A DNA stretch of 64,000 nucleotides. It comes from Oscillospiraceae bacterium. GTDB taxonomy: Bacteria > Bacillota > Clostridia > Oscillospirales > WRJC01. A program made the position numbers and the translations under genes. The stretch covers positions 124,001 through 188,000 of the forward strand of contig WRHM01000003.1 of the NCBI GenBank assembly GCA_009783265.1, given 5' to 3'. Shown piece by piece: positions 1 through 7,476 of this stretch (its first letter is position 1; each line of letters starts with the position of its first letter). Under the pieces are notes generated by a model that made no database searches, was not told the origin of the DNA, and worked only from the letters and a program-made list of their open reading frames with translations.

Positions 1-236
1 ACAGGTCTGTCTGAACTGGGCTGGAACGGAACTTTCGCTTCTTGTCCGCAGCTTGCGCATGTTGTAACATGCATTTCTTTTTGGGATTTCCCGGAGTTTT
101 TTCTTGCGTCGCGGCAATTTTTGCATCTCTGAGGCTCGTTCTGGAATCCTCTTTCAGCATAAAATTCCTGTTCTCCCACAGTAAAAATGAATTCTTGTCC
201 GCAGTCTTTGCATACGATAGTTTTGTCTTGATACAT
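1..236 (-). CDS. zinc-ribbon domain protein (3' end outside window)
   Basis: The frame opens at ATG 236 with a GAGGT Shine-Dalgarno site just upstream and runs off the left edge. It is not broken within the window. The translation begins MYQDKTIVCKDCGQEF and contains CKDC, CKNC and CASC pairs, so it has at least three CxxC knuckles. This matches the small clostridial zinc-ribbon family (zf_Tbcl-like), in which two CxxC pairs bind one zinc. The molecular role is unknown; nucleic-acid or protein binding is only inferred. It lies downstream of the sigma factor gene on the same strand, with two hairpins between them. Confidence 0.8.
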   Translation of the reverse strand, partial: MYQDKTIVCKDCGQEFIFTVGEQEFYAERGFQNEPQRCKNCRDARKNSGKSQKEMHVTTCASCGQEAKVPFQPSSDRP

Positions 237-279
237 GATAATACCTCGCTTTTGGTTTAAAAAAATTTATTAGCCCAAG

Positions 280-334
280 GCCGGAATTAAACCGGCATAA
301 CTGAATATAATTTTAATTATATTCAGTTTTCTTT
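280..334. terminator. two hairpins between sigma factor and zinc-ribbon gene
   Basis: A 5-bp GC hairpin (280-284 with 292-296) is followed by a perfect 13-bp inverted repeat (300-312 with 315-327). The second is followed on the plus strand by a T-rich run. No plus-strand gene precedes it, so the U-tract faces the wrong way for the minus-strand genes. It could stop antisense transcription or act as a weak bidirectional terminator. Confidence 0.4.
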
Positions 335-379
335 TGCAAAGCATGGGCACATTATAATTAACAATTATATAATTAATTG

Positions 380-1048
380 CTAATATTCTGAAACAAAATA
401 TTCGGCGTAAGGCTTGAGTTTTGATTTGACGCGGCAGATTGCGTTATCTATTGATTTTACGCTTTTATTAAGCATTCGGGCCATATATTTATAGCTTTTG
501 TTTTCTACGTACATCATGAAAACTTTTTTTTCAAGCGCTGTGAGTATATTAACATTAATAAAACTAAGAAACGAAGAGAAATCGCTAAAATCAAAATAAC
601 GGTCATATTTTACAGATTCGTTCTCGCGGATTTCGTCAAACGAAATAAAAGCATAGCCCGAATATTTTTCGGTTTTGCCGTATTTTCTGCACAAAGAAAC
701 CAGATAATTTTTTATGCATATATTCGCGTATGTCGAAAACTTCACGTCTTTCATGAAGTCATAATATTTTGCGGCTTTGTATAAAATTATGCGGCATTCC
801 TGAAACAAATCTTCTTTGTCCGAATTAAGCGCGGCAAACGCAAACTTAGACGACGAATTTACCGAATAAGAATATATCTTTGAAATATTATAAGATATAA
901 TATTATTATAACGTTCCGAAAGTACCCTGAAAGCGTCTCCGTTTCCGCTTTTAACTTCTTTTATCAGATATAAATCGCCCTGGTTTATTAATTTGCAATC
1001 CGTTTCCGATGTTTCCTGCGGATATGGCAGACTGTACGCTTTCAACAT
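380..1048 (-). CDS. RNA polymerase sigma-70 family factor, SigH-like
   Basis: A 222-aa protein with region 2 at about residues 30-110 (EDLFQECRIILYKAAKYYD, then FSTYANICIKNYL) and region 4 at about 170-215. The C-terminal motif KSIDNAICRVKSKL is typical of sporulation sigma factor SigH, which directs early sporulation and stationary-phase genes in Firmicutes. Region 2 is more divergent than in orthodox SigH and carries extra Ser-rich residues near 60-75. The usual sigH neighbours (rpmG, secE, nusG) are absent, so this may be a SigH paralogue rather than SigH itself. ATG 1048 has a GGGGAT Shine-Dalgarno site. Confidence 0.8.
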   Translation of the reverse strand: MLKAYSLPYPQETSETDCKLINQGDLYLIKEVKSGNGDAFRVLSERYNNIISYNISKIYSYSVNSSSKFAFAALNSDKEDLFQECRIILYKAAKYYDFMKDVKFSTYANICIKNYLVSLCRKYGKTEKYSGYAFISFDEIRENESVKYDRYFDFSDFSSFLSFINVNILTALEKKVFMMYVENKSYKYMARMLNKSVKSIDNAICRVKSKLKPYAEYFVSEY

Positions 1049-1226
1049 TTATGAAATCCCCGAAAGTTAAAGTTAATTAATACAAACATATAAAAATATA
1101 AATCAATAATAAACAGTATATCAGTTATACGAAAAAATGTCAATAAAAACAAAAAAATATTGTATAATTTAATAGTTTGTTAATATTTGCCCGGTTTTAT
1201 CGCTTATATCCGCATTATTTTTTATG

Positions 1227-1451
1227 TTATTGCCCGGTTTTATCGTTTTCATCATTTGAATTTTCTAAATTTTCTGAATTTACGGCAATATCCATAAGCC
1301 TTATCAATTCAAGGCAACTCTTGAAATTTTGAATTTTTCCCGTTTCTATCCATTGAACGGTACCCTGCCAGCTTGAATTCTGCCTGTATTTGATTTTAAC
1401 CAAAAATGAACTTTCAGAATTTATCAAATCTTTTTCTTCGTTTATAGTCAT
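1227..1451 (-). CDS. small conserved protein of the sortase/BTAD operon (copy A)
   Basis: A 74-aa protein with a good ribosome site (CGGAGAG) before ATG 1451. The core at about residues 14-53 contains SWQGTVQWIETGKIQNF followed by a short helix (LELIRLMD); the tail is Asn/Glu-rich. It has no signal peptide or membrane segment. The core resembles that of the gene upstream (1504-1779), so the two look paralogous. Small proteins of this kind recur beside BTAD regulators in clostridia, from memory. The function is unknown. Confidence 0.65.
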   Translation of the reverse strand: MTINEEKDLINSESSFLVKIKYRQNSSWQGTVQWIETGKIQNFKSCLELIRLMDIAVNSENLENSNDENDKTGQ

Positions 1452-1503
1452 AATTTTTCTCTCCGTTTTAATTATTAAATTATTATTAAATTATTATTTT
1501 TAT

Positions 1504-1779
1504 TTAATCATCCCATCCCCGGAGTTTTCTTTGGGACTGCGGATACCATACAATATCGCACTGCTCTTCAATAAATTTAAAAAGCTCGCTTATATCGCTG
1601 AATTTTTGGGTTTTGTCCGTCCACACGCATGAAACTTCACCGCCGACGCCCTGCATATTTACCGTAAATTCAGAAAGCCCTTTTTTTTCTGTCTGCGTAA
1701 TTCTCGGGATTCCCCGTTTTGCCGAATTTATATTTACCTGTTCTTCAGCATTTGTTTTTATATTATCTATTTTATCCAT
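1504..1779 (-). CDS. small conserved protein of the sortase/BTAD operon (copy B)
   Basis: A 91-aa protein with a GGAGAT ribosome site before ATG 1779. Residues about 35-70 (SEFTVNMQGVGGEVSCVWTD, then TQKFSDISELFKFIEE) align loosely with copy A: a short beta-rich segment ending in a W-x-[ED] element, a K-x-Q-x-F turn and a helix. The N-terminus is Asn/Glu-rich and the C-terminus basic. It begins about 20 bp after the BTAD regulator stop, so co-transcription is likely. The function is unknown. Confidence 0.6.
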   Translation of the reverse strand: MDKIDNIKTNAEEQVNINSAKRGIPRITQTEKKGLSEFTVNMQGVGGEVSCVWTDKTQKFSDISELFKFIEEQCDIVWYPQSQRKLRGWDD

Positions 1780-1799
1780 ATTTTAAATATCTCCGTAAA

Positions 1800-3029
1800 T
1801 TATATAATTTCATGTTCAAGCGGGATTATTTTATAATTAATAACATAACGCTCACTCAAAATTTCGTCCTCTATTTTTTTGTTTATGCGTTTCATTGCAA
1901 TTTCGGCGTCCTCAAAAGTAAGATTTGTCAGCATTATTAAAATCTGTTTGGGATTCCAGTGGCAAACTATATCACCACGTCTGAAAGCCTGCACAAATTT
2001 TCTCCGCGCTTCTTCGATTATATGAAGCATTTTTTCTTTTTCATCAGGGTCAGACAACCGGCTTTCGGCAAATGTCGCCAAAACCATCATAATCGAAAGC
2101 CCGCTGCGTTCCAGATTTCTCAGCATAATTTTACTTATTGCGATAAAAGTGTCTTTATCGCATTGAAAAGCCCCGGAAGTTCTTTCGTCTTTCCAGAGAA
2201 TATCGTTTATAAACTCCAGATCGATATTTGTCATTTCTGTTTTAAGAGGGGTTTCTCTCGCCTGTTTCAAAACATCGGCGAATAAATACGACGGATTCAC
2301 GCCGAGTTCCCTGTACATGATTTCGGCCATTCTGTCATAATGTTTTTGTGCTTCCTGTTTTCTGTTAAGCGAAACCATTGCCCTTAAAAAATACAGATTG
2401 CTCTTTTCATCTAAGAATTCATGTTTGAAAAAATCATTGCACACTCTTATGACAGCTTCAAAATCACCGGATTTATCTAACAGTTCAAGAAATAGAGCAA
2501 TACAGTCCGAATATTTTTTCTTGTATGTGGTCCTTATGGGCAGCACCCATATATCATATATAATATCGCTCAGAAAATCGCCGTTATATAACTCTATCGC
2601 TTTTTCAAAGCACTGCCTCGCGTCATAAGGCGAAGATTTCATGAGTTCTTTCCCTTTTTCGATATATTCAGTCATAGCGTCGCAGTCGGTCCATACGGGA
2701 AATTTTTCATTCCATTTATAACAGCCCTGATTAAATAAAATCAAATCGTCGGCTTTTACTGTCAGAGAAAGATAATTCCGTAAACGATATATTAAATTTT
2801 GCAATGCTTTTTCGGGATTTTCGCATGAATCCTCTCCCCATATAATATCAATAAGTTCCCCTGCGGACAGCATTTTGTTTTTGTGTGATAATATATATTT
2901 AAAAAGATTCCACACGCGTATAGACCGTTTACTGTTTTCGGTTATTTTAACGCCTTTCGAGTATATCTCAAACCTGCCCAGTGTGTATATATGAAACAAA
3001 TAATCGTTCTTTTCGTTATATGCATCCAT
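1800..3029 (-). CDS. BTAD-family transcriptional regulator with C-terminal degenerate cyclase-like region
   Basis: A 409-aa protein from the preferred start. Order: an OmpR-type winged helix (about 15-100, containing FEIYSKGVKI and IDIIWGEDSCENPEKALQNL), then a bacterial transcriptional activator domain of helical repeats (about 105-250). A C-terminal part of about 140 residues has a FRRGDIVCHWNPKQILIML stretch that resembles a degenerate GGDEF fold without the catalytic motif. An ATG at 3080 is in frame, but the AGAGGGA site sits before ATG 3029, which I prefer. The gene follows the sortase gene, suggesting it regulates that surface-protein system; this is inference. Confidence 0.8.
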   Translation of the reverse strand: MDAYNEKNDYLFHIYTLGRFEIYSKGVKITENSKRSIRVWNLFKYILSHKNKMLSAGELIDIIWGEDSCENPEKALQNLIYRLRNYLSLTVKADDLILFNQGCYKWNEKFPVWTDCDAMTEYIEKGKELMKSSPYDARQCFEKAIELYNGDFLSDIIYDIWVLPIRTTYKKKYSDCIALFLELLDKSGDFEAVIRVCNDFFKHEFLDEKSNLYFLRAMVSLNRKQEAQKHYDRMAEIMYRELGVNPSYLFADVLKQARETPLKTEMTNIDLEFINDILWKDERTSGAFQCDKDTFIAISKIMLRNLERSGLSIMMVLATFAESRLSDPDEKEKMLHIIEEARRKFVQAFRRGDIVCHWNPKQILIMLTNLTFEDAEIAMKRINKKIEDEILSERYVINYKIIPLEHEII

Positions 3030-3066
3030 ATTTTGAATATCCCTCTTTCTCTGAATTATAAAATCT

Positions 3067-4011
3067 TTAATTAAAATCATCGGCGGCGTTTGCCATTTGC
3101 GCGGCTATTTCTTCCGGTATTTCATCTTTGTTTTTAATCATTCTTGCCGACAAAACATATCTGGTGTCCGATTCTTGATTTGTGCAGGTCGATAAAGTCA
3201 GGATTCTGTCCCCTTCTTTTATCTCAATCCCGGTGTCATATATAGACCGTTCCTTCATTTCCGCCGCAAGATTGAGAAACTCACGTTCGGACCTGAAAAA
3301 TATTTTTATATAATTAAAAGATATATGCGTTTTAAAATATGCAAACACTTCCCAGACATTGTCTTCATATATCGTATTGTAAATAATATAACGGTGATTA
3401 TTAAAAAAATCTTCGTCCATATAATAACTCAACGTATGAAACATCGAATTAGAATACATCTGATGCCCGTATATAACCGTGTTCGGGTCATGCCGTTCAA
3501 CGCTGTTTTCATAGTCCAGACAAATAGAGCCGGCCGCGCTCAAAGTTTTATATAAATTTCTCTCCAAATAATATTCAGTGTACTGGTCGTAATACGCGAC
3601 GGGATAATATACTACGGTGTCGGGGATTTTTACTATCCCGATAATATCGTCGTTGTTATATTTCGCTCTAAGCCTGTCGAATTTATCCTGATATTCTCTT
3701 TTAACTTTTACCGGAGGATTGGTAGTAGACGGAATTGTAGATTCTTCTATGGGTTCTTCAGGCCCGGCAGTAATTTCTGAAATTTTATTGGAATAATCGG
3801 GGTCGTTTTCGATTTCAATAATATTTATATGTATTTCTTCGGTTGTCCGGGACTGGGATATTTGCGGCTGGGTTTCGTTATTATTTAAAACTATATTGCC
3901 CGGGTTCGGGATTTGATCCTGATTTACAACCAGAATTAATACGCTCAGCATTATAATAATTAAAACTGCAGTAGTAATAATTCTTGTTTTTTTGTTTGAT
4001 TTGCTGCTCAT
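3067..4011 (-). CDS. class B sortase
   Basis: A 314-aa membrane-anchored transpeptidase. Residues 8-30 form an N-terminal membrane anchor. A low-complexity Ser/Thr/Pro/Glu linker to about residue 105 is followed by the catalytic domain. The triad is visible: His183 (YGHQM), Cys276 (TLSTCTN) and Arg284 (DTRYVLSAR). Sortases cleave sorting motifs and join surface proteins to peptidoglycan or to each other. No protein with a recognisable sorting signal lies in this window, so the substrate must be elsewhere. It is the first gene of the minus-strand operon and has its own promoter at 4053-4081. Confidence 0.9.
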   Translation of the reverse strand: MSSKSNKKTRIITTAVLIIIMLSVLILVVNQDQIPNPGNIVLNNNETQPQISQSRTTEEIHINIIEIENDPDYSNKISEITAGPEEPIEESTIPSTTNPPVKVKREYQDKFDRLRAKYNNDDIIGIVKIPDTVVYYPVAYYDQYTEYYLERNLYKTLSAAGSICLDYENSVERHDPNTVIYGHQMYSNSMFHTLSYYMDEDFFNNHRYIIYNTIYEDNVWEVFAYFKTHISFNYIKIFFRSEREFLNLAAEMKERSIYDTGIEIKEGDRILTLSTCTNQESDTRYVLSARMIKNKDEIPEEIAAQMANAADDFN

Positions 4012-4052
4012 TTAGTGGCTCTTCCCAATAACTATTATTCTGTATAATAATT

Positions 4053-4081
4053 ATTATACTATATAAAATAAAATTTTTCAA
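4053..4081 (-). promoter_or_regulatory. sigma-A promoter of the sortase operon
   Basis: On the minus strand TTGAAA (4081-4076) and TATAAT (4058-4053) are separated by 17 bases. The start would be near 4046, about 35 bases before the sortase ATG. Confidence 0.7.
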
Positions 4082-4247
4082 CTGTCATTTTTAAAAAAAT
4101 ATATAAAATATAAAAAAAATTCGGCATTTATTTTAATTCCGGATTTTTTGTGTCGGATTTTATAGTGTAATTCATAGAAATTTATACAAAAACATTGGCA
4201 AGCCGAGAAAAATTAAAAAAGAACGCTAAAAATATTTTTGCGTTTCC

Positions 4248-4276
4248 TTGACTTTTTTAAATCTGTGATGTATAAT
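4248..4276 (+). promoter_or_regulatory. sigma-A promoter of a free-standing RNA
   Basis: TTGACT (4248-4253), a 17-base spacer and a perfect TATAAT (4271-4276). Nothing downstream encodes a protein before the terminator at 4369-4418. Confidence 0.8.
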
Positions 4277-4282
4277 GATTGT

Positions 4283-4418
4283 GAATAAAGTTTTTATATA
4301 TAGCATGCGCCCGCGAAAGCGGGGGGATAGCAACCGGGCTGACCGGCCCAAATGGTTAACCAAATTATGTAAGTTAGTCGCACATCTGCAAGCGGGCGAC
4401 TAACTTACTTCTATTTTT
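4283..4418 (+). ncRNA. candidate structured small RNA, family not recognised
   Basis: About 135 bases between a near-consensus promoter and a strong intrinsic terminator. The 5' half has a GAAA-capped hairpin near 4309-4326 and GC-rich pairing around 4334-4350, then a TGGTTAACCA palindrome near 4353. The 3' end is a perfect 13-bp stem (4369-4381 with 4396-4408) followed by a T-rich run. There is no start codon with a ribosome site. A second promoter (4478) serves rpsB separately, so this looks like an independent RNA rather than an rpsB leader. I could not match it to 6S, SRP, tmRNA, T-box or a riboswitch class I know. Confidence 0.6.
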
Positions 4419-4477
4419 AACACGTACATTAACAGAAATTTATATTAAGAATAAAACAAAAAAATTGCATAAACCTC

Positions 4478-4506
4478 TTGAAATTGGCGTTTGTTTATGT
4501 TATAAT
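4478..4506 (+). promoter_or_regulatory. sigma-A promoter of rpsB-tsf
   Basis: TTGAAA (4478-4483), 17-base spacer, TATAAT (4501-4506). It leaves a leader of about 200 bases before the rpsB ATG. Confidence 0.75.
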
Positions 4507-4512
4507 ATAATT

Positions 4513-4700
4513 TATCCCAAAAATTTTACAAAATTTCACGCGGAATTTTGGCCGGTCTGCGGGACGTCGAGGACGCCGTCCCCTGCAAATTGGCAGTTCG
4601 CCCCAAAGGTGGGATTTTTTCTTTGTGGGGCATACGGATAAAATTAATTTTTTTTTGATAAATTTGATAAGTCTGTATAAATTCCGTGACAGATAACCTT
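4513..4700 (+). promoter_or_regulatory. structured 5' leader of rpsB
   Basis: Two hairpins are visible: 4558-4565 with 4578-4587, and 4600-4608 with 4621-4631. The loop of the second contains a short GC stem followed by six T residues (about 4601-4620), which could form a competing terminator. Such leaders often mediate feedback control by the ribosomal protein. Regulation by S2 is inference only. Confidence 0.4.
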
Positions 4701-4715
4701 AAAGGAGGAAATAAA

Positions 4716-5537
4716 ATGTCTGTAATCTCAATGAAACAGCTTCTTGAAGCAGGTGTTCACTTCGGTCACCACACAAGAAAATGGAACCCCAAAATGGCTG
4801 AGTATATATTTACCGAAAGAAACGGCATATATGTAATCGACCTGCAAAAAACAGTCAAAAAAATCGAAGAGGCTTACGCGTATGTCCGTCAGTTGTCAGA
4901 AGACGGCGGGGCTATATTATTCATAGGCACAAAAAAACAGGCGCAGGAATCTATAAAAGAAGAAGCCGGCAGGAGCGGCATGTTTTATGTCAATCAACGC
5001 TGGCCCGGAGGAATGCTCACAAATTTCAAGACGATCAAAAAGAGCATCAACCGTTTGCACAGCCTGTATAAAATGCAGGAAGACGGGACTTTTGATATGC
5101 TTCCCAAAAAAGAAATCATAGCGCTTCTAAAAGAAATAAACGATCTCGAACACGACTACGGCGGTATAAAAGATATGGTTTCTCTGCCAAACGCTTTGTT
5201 TATAGTTGATCCGAAAAAAGAAAGAAACGCAGTTCTTGAAGCCAAAAAGCTTAACATCCCGATAGTCGCTATAGTCGATACAAACTGCGACCCGGACGAA
5301 ATCGATTATCCCATTCCAGGAAACGACGACGCTATCAGAGCTATAAAACTTATTGCTTCTGCTGTTTCAGACGCTTTAATCGAGGGACGTCAGGGAGAAT
5401 CGTTTGCCGAGGCTCCGGGTTCTGAGAGTGAAATGGCGGCGGCCATTGAAGAACCTGATGAAAAATACGGCGAAACCGAATCTATTAAAATAGAAGTATT
5501 TGAAGAAGCTGCGGCAGTTGAAGAAAACGCTCAATAA
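4716..5537 (+). CDS. rpsB: 30S ribosomal protein S2
   Basis: A 273-aa protein. The N-terminus carries the S2 signature [20 protein letters not shown], and the body shows the family motifs [20 protein letters not shown] and VDTNCDPD. S2 binds the 30S head/body junction late in assembly. The start at 4716 has an AAAGGAGG site at 4701-4708; an in-frame ATG at 4686 lacks one and is rejected. The last 35 residues are an acidic tail rich in Glu and Ala. It is followed by tsf, the usual order. Confidence 0.98.
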   Translation: MSVISMKQLLEAGVHFGHHTRKWNPKMAEYIFTERNGIYVIDLQKTVKKIEEAYAYVRQLSEDGGAILFIGTKKQAQESIKEEAGRSGMFYVNQRWPGGMLTNFKTIKKSINRLHSLYKMQEDGTFDMLPKKEIIALLKEINDLEHDYGGIKDMVSLPNALFIVDPKKERNAVLEAKKLNIPIVAIVDTNCDPDEIDYPIPGNDDAIRAIKLIASAVSDALIEGRQGESFAEAPGSESEMAAAIEEPDEKYGETESIKIEVFEEAAAVEENAQ

Positions 5538-5548
5538 AATAATATATG

Positions 5549-5627
5549 TAGAGGCGATCCTTGCGGTTGCCCGATAAAATCAATAATTATCATAGTTCTG
5601 AGGGCAACCGCAAGGGTTGCCCCCACG
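5549..5627. repeat. palindromic repeat between rpsB and tsf
   Basis: Imperfect inverted repeats of 25 bases (5549-5573 and 5603-5627, about 21 of 25 paired) enclose a 29-base AT-rich loop. The inner 14 bases of each arm match perfectly (5560-5573 with 5603-5616). It has the look of a small dispersed palindromic element. It lies in the rpsB-tsf transcript but has no T-run, so it may act on mRNA stability. Confidence 0.6.
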
Positions 5628-5679
5628 AAATAAAAATAAATATTATATAAAATATAAAAATAAACGGAGGTATTATAAA

Positions 5680-6609
5680 ATGGCAGTAAGCGCAAGAGAC
5701 GTCGCCGATTTAAGAGCGAAAACAGGCGTCGGTATGATGGATTGTAAAAAAGCGTTGGAGGAAACAAACGGGAACTTCGACGAAGCTATAAAATTATTGA
5801 GGGAAAAAGGGCTTGCGGTCGCGGCTAAAAAAGCAACCAGAATAGCGGCTGAGGGCGTTGTGGATATATTATACGACGAAACGTCGAACACATCAGTCAT
5901 GGCTGAAGTAAATTCAGAAACTGATTTTGTCGCCAAAAACGAAAGCTTTCAGGCATTTGTCAAGGGCTGTCTGAAAGTTATATTAAAAGAAAAGCCCGCA
6001 GATGTTGCGGAATTATTGACCAAACCGTTCGGAAACGGAATAACTGTAGATGAAGCGTTGAAAGAGCAGATTTTGCAAATCAAAGAAAACCTGTCAATCA
6101 GAAGATTTGTGATAGTTGAGGGCGTAGTCAGCACTTATGTACACAATAAAGGCGCGATAGGCGTTATAGTAAAAGTTGACGCTGACGAAAAAGCTCTGGC
6201 AGATAGTGGATTTAACGAATTTAAGAAAAATCTCGCGTTGCAGATCGCGTCTATGAGCCCGGTTTATGTAAGCAGGGACGATGTTCCAATGTCAGTTATA
6301 GAAGAAGAGCGGGAAATAGTTTCGACTCAGATCAAAAACGACGAAGCGAACGCTAAAAAACCGGCGAGTGTCATTGAAAAAATGGTCGAGGGGAAAATAC
6401 GCAAATATTACGAGGATAACTGTTTGCTCGAACAGGGCTATGTAAAAGAAGATAAACTGAGCGTTGGCGGCTATGTCGAGAATTATAAAAAGCAAGTCGG
6501 CGCAGATGTAAAAGTCGCGGTTTTCTACAGATTTGAAAAAGGCGAGGGTATTCAGAAGAGAGAAGACAATTTTGCCGAAGAAATCGCGAAGCTAACGGGA
6601 CAGAAATAA
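5680..6609 (+). CDS. tsf: translation elongation factor Ts
   Basis: A 309-aa protein. The N-terminal UBA-like domain contains DLRAKTGVGMMDCKKAL, and the core contains the family motif EVNSETDFVAKNE. EF-Ts exchanges GDP for GTP on EF-Tu. The start at ATG 5680 follows a CGGAGG site; the 21 in-frame codons upstream lie in the repeat and leader. It ends just before a GC-rich terminator. Confidence 0.98.
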   Translation: MAVSARDVADLRAKTGVGMMDCKKALEETNGNFDEAIKLLREKGLAVAAKKATRIAAEGVVDILYDETSNTSVMAEVNSETDFVAKNESFQAFVKGCLKVILKEKPADVAELLTKPFGNGITVDEALKEQILQIKENLSIRRFVIVEGVVSTYVHNKGAIGVIVKVDADEKALADSGFNEFKKNLALQIASMSPVYVSRDDVPMSVIEEEREIVSTQIKNDEANAKKPASVIEKMVEGKIRKYYEDNCLLEQGYVKEDKLSVGGYVENYKKQVGADVKVAVFYRFEKGEGIQKREDNFAEEIAKLTGQK

Positions 6610-6625
6610 TATTAAAATAAAGTTT

Positions 6626-6662
6626 ATCGGGCAGGAAAAAAACCTGCCCGTGAATTTTTGTG
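6626..6662 (+). terminator. tsf intrinsic terminator (left copy of a 37-bp direct repeat)
   Basis: CGGGCAGG pairs with CCTGCCCG around an A-rich loop and is followed by a T-run (TGAATTTTTGTG). A copy differing by one A lies at 7435-7470, so the two copies bracket the toxin-antitoxin cassette. Confidence 0.85.
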
Positions 6663-6691
6663 TTGACAATCGTGCGACAATCGTGTATAAT
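6663..6691 (+). promoter_or_regulatory. promoter and tandem operator of the Phd/PIN cassette
   Basis: A perfect TTGACA (6663-6668) and TATAAT (6686-6691) with 17-base spacing. The spacer holds two direct copies of GACAATCGTG (6665-6674 and 6676-6685). Tandem repeats overlapping the core promoter are the expected binding site for an autoregulating antitoxin. The promoter starts at the base after the terminator repeat. Confidence 0.85.
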
Positions 6692-6728
6692 TAATAATAG
6701 GGAAAAAATATATATAGGAGTGAGATAA

Positions 6729-7016
6729 ATGGAATTTTTAACTGTTCGCGATTTTAGAGCATCGTCTAAAAATGTTTGGGATAAGTTAGCCCAAACAGGC
6801 GAAATTGTTGTTACTAATAACGGAAAACCAACTGCTTTAATGCTAAATATTGAAAATGGCAACTTTGATGAGCTTTCGAGGGCGATCAGGCAGGCAAAGG
6901 CAATGATAGCTTTAAATTCTATTCGGGAAGAAGCTGCGGAAAGAGGGTTTTTAAGCGATGACGAAATCGAAGCGGAAATACAAGCATACCGTCAGGAAAA
7001 GCGTGACAAAAAATGA
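6729..7016 (+). CDS. Phd/YefM-type antitoxin
   Basis: A 95-aa protein. The N-terminal DNA-binding Phd fold is clear: FLTVRDFRASSKNVWDKLA, then EIVVTNNGKPTALML. A helical C-terminal tail of about 45 residues should wrap the toxin. These antitoxins neutralise the toxin and repress their own promoter. The stop overlaps the toxin start by 4 bases (ATGA), a usual sign of coupled translation. A TAGGAG site precedes the ATG. Confidence 0.9.
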   Translation: MEFLTVRDFRASSKNVWDKLAQTGEIVVTNNGKPTALMLNIENGNFDELSRAIRQAKAMIALNSIREEAAERGFLSDDEIEAEIQAYRQEKRDKK

Positions 7017-7429
7017 AATCGGACGATAAAATAAAAGTCGTTATTGATACAAATGTGTTAGTCTCGGCGCTTTGGTCGAAACATAACAGAGTTACCGAAA
7101 TTCTTTCGCTCGTCATTAACGACGCGTTATTGGCGTGTTACGACGTCGCGGTTATGCAGGAATATCAGGAAGTATTAAGCCGTCCAAATTTAGCGTTTCA
7201 CTTTGAAAAATCGAGAGTAAATGAAATCATAAATAAAATTAAAATTGACGGATTAAGCGTTGTAGTCCGCTCAAGTTCAATGCCGCTAAAAGACGAAAGT
7301 GACCGGGCTTTTTATGATGTGGCAAAAGCGTGCAACGCATATCTGATTACCAGTAATATCAGGCATTATCCAAATGAACCGTTTATCGTCGATCCATTCG
7401 ATTTTATTAAACTGATAATTGGAGATTAA
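7013..7429 (+). CDS. PIN-domain toxin (COG1569-like)
   Basis: A 138-aa PIN nuclease. Acidic residues that would bind the metal are visible: IDTNVLVSALW near residue 11, the Glu of MQEYQEVLSRP, DESDRAFYDVA near 97-107, and the later LITSNIRHYP segment. PIN toxins cleave RNA when the antitoxin is degraded. It forms an operon with the antitoxin upstream and ends 5 bases before the right-hand repeat copy. Confidence 0.88.
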   Translation: MKSDDKIKVVIDTNVLVSALWSKHNRVTEILSLVINDALLACYDVAVMQEYQEVLSRPNLAFHFEKSRVNEIINKIKIDGLSVVVRSSSMPLKDESDRAFYDVAKACNAYLITSNIRHYPNEPFIVDPFDFIKLIIGD

Positions 7430-7434
7430 CAGAC

Positions 7435-7470
7435 ATCGGGCAGGAAAAAACCTGCCCGTGAATTTTTGTG
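7435..7470. terminator. terminator hairpin, right copy of the direct repeat
   Basis: 36 bases identical to 6626-6662 apart from one missing A in the loop. It terminates the toxin gene and lies only 6 bases from the end of the convergent lipoprotein gene, so it may serve both. Confidence 0.85.
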
Positions 7471-7476
7471 CGTTTG

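Noticed and set aside
4283-4418. T-box, 6S, SRP RNA, tmRNA or THF riboswitch
   Set aside because: None of the diagnostic conserved sequences (T-box AGGGTGG, SRP GGAAG tetraloop, tag peptide) is present.
4686-4715. Upstream in-frame ATG for rpsB
   Set aside because: The AAAGGAGG site at 4701-4708 points to ATG 4716, and the extra ten residues do not match S2 proteins.
6371-6862. 163-aa frame antisense to tsf and the antitoxin
   Set aside because: It lies opposite two clear genes and has no recognisable motif.
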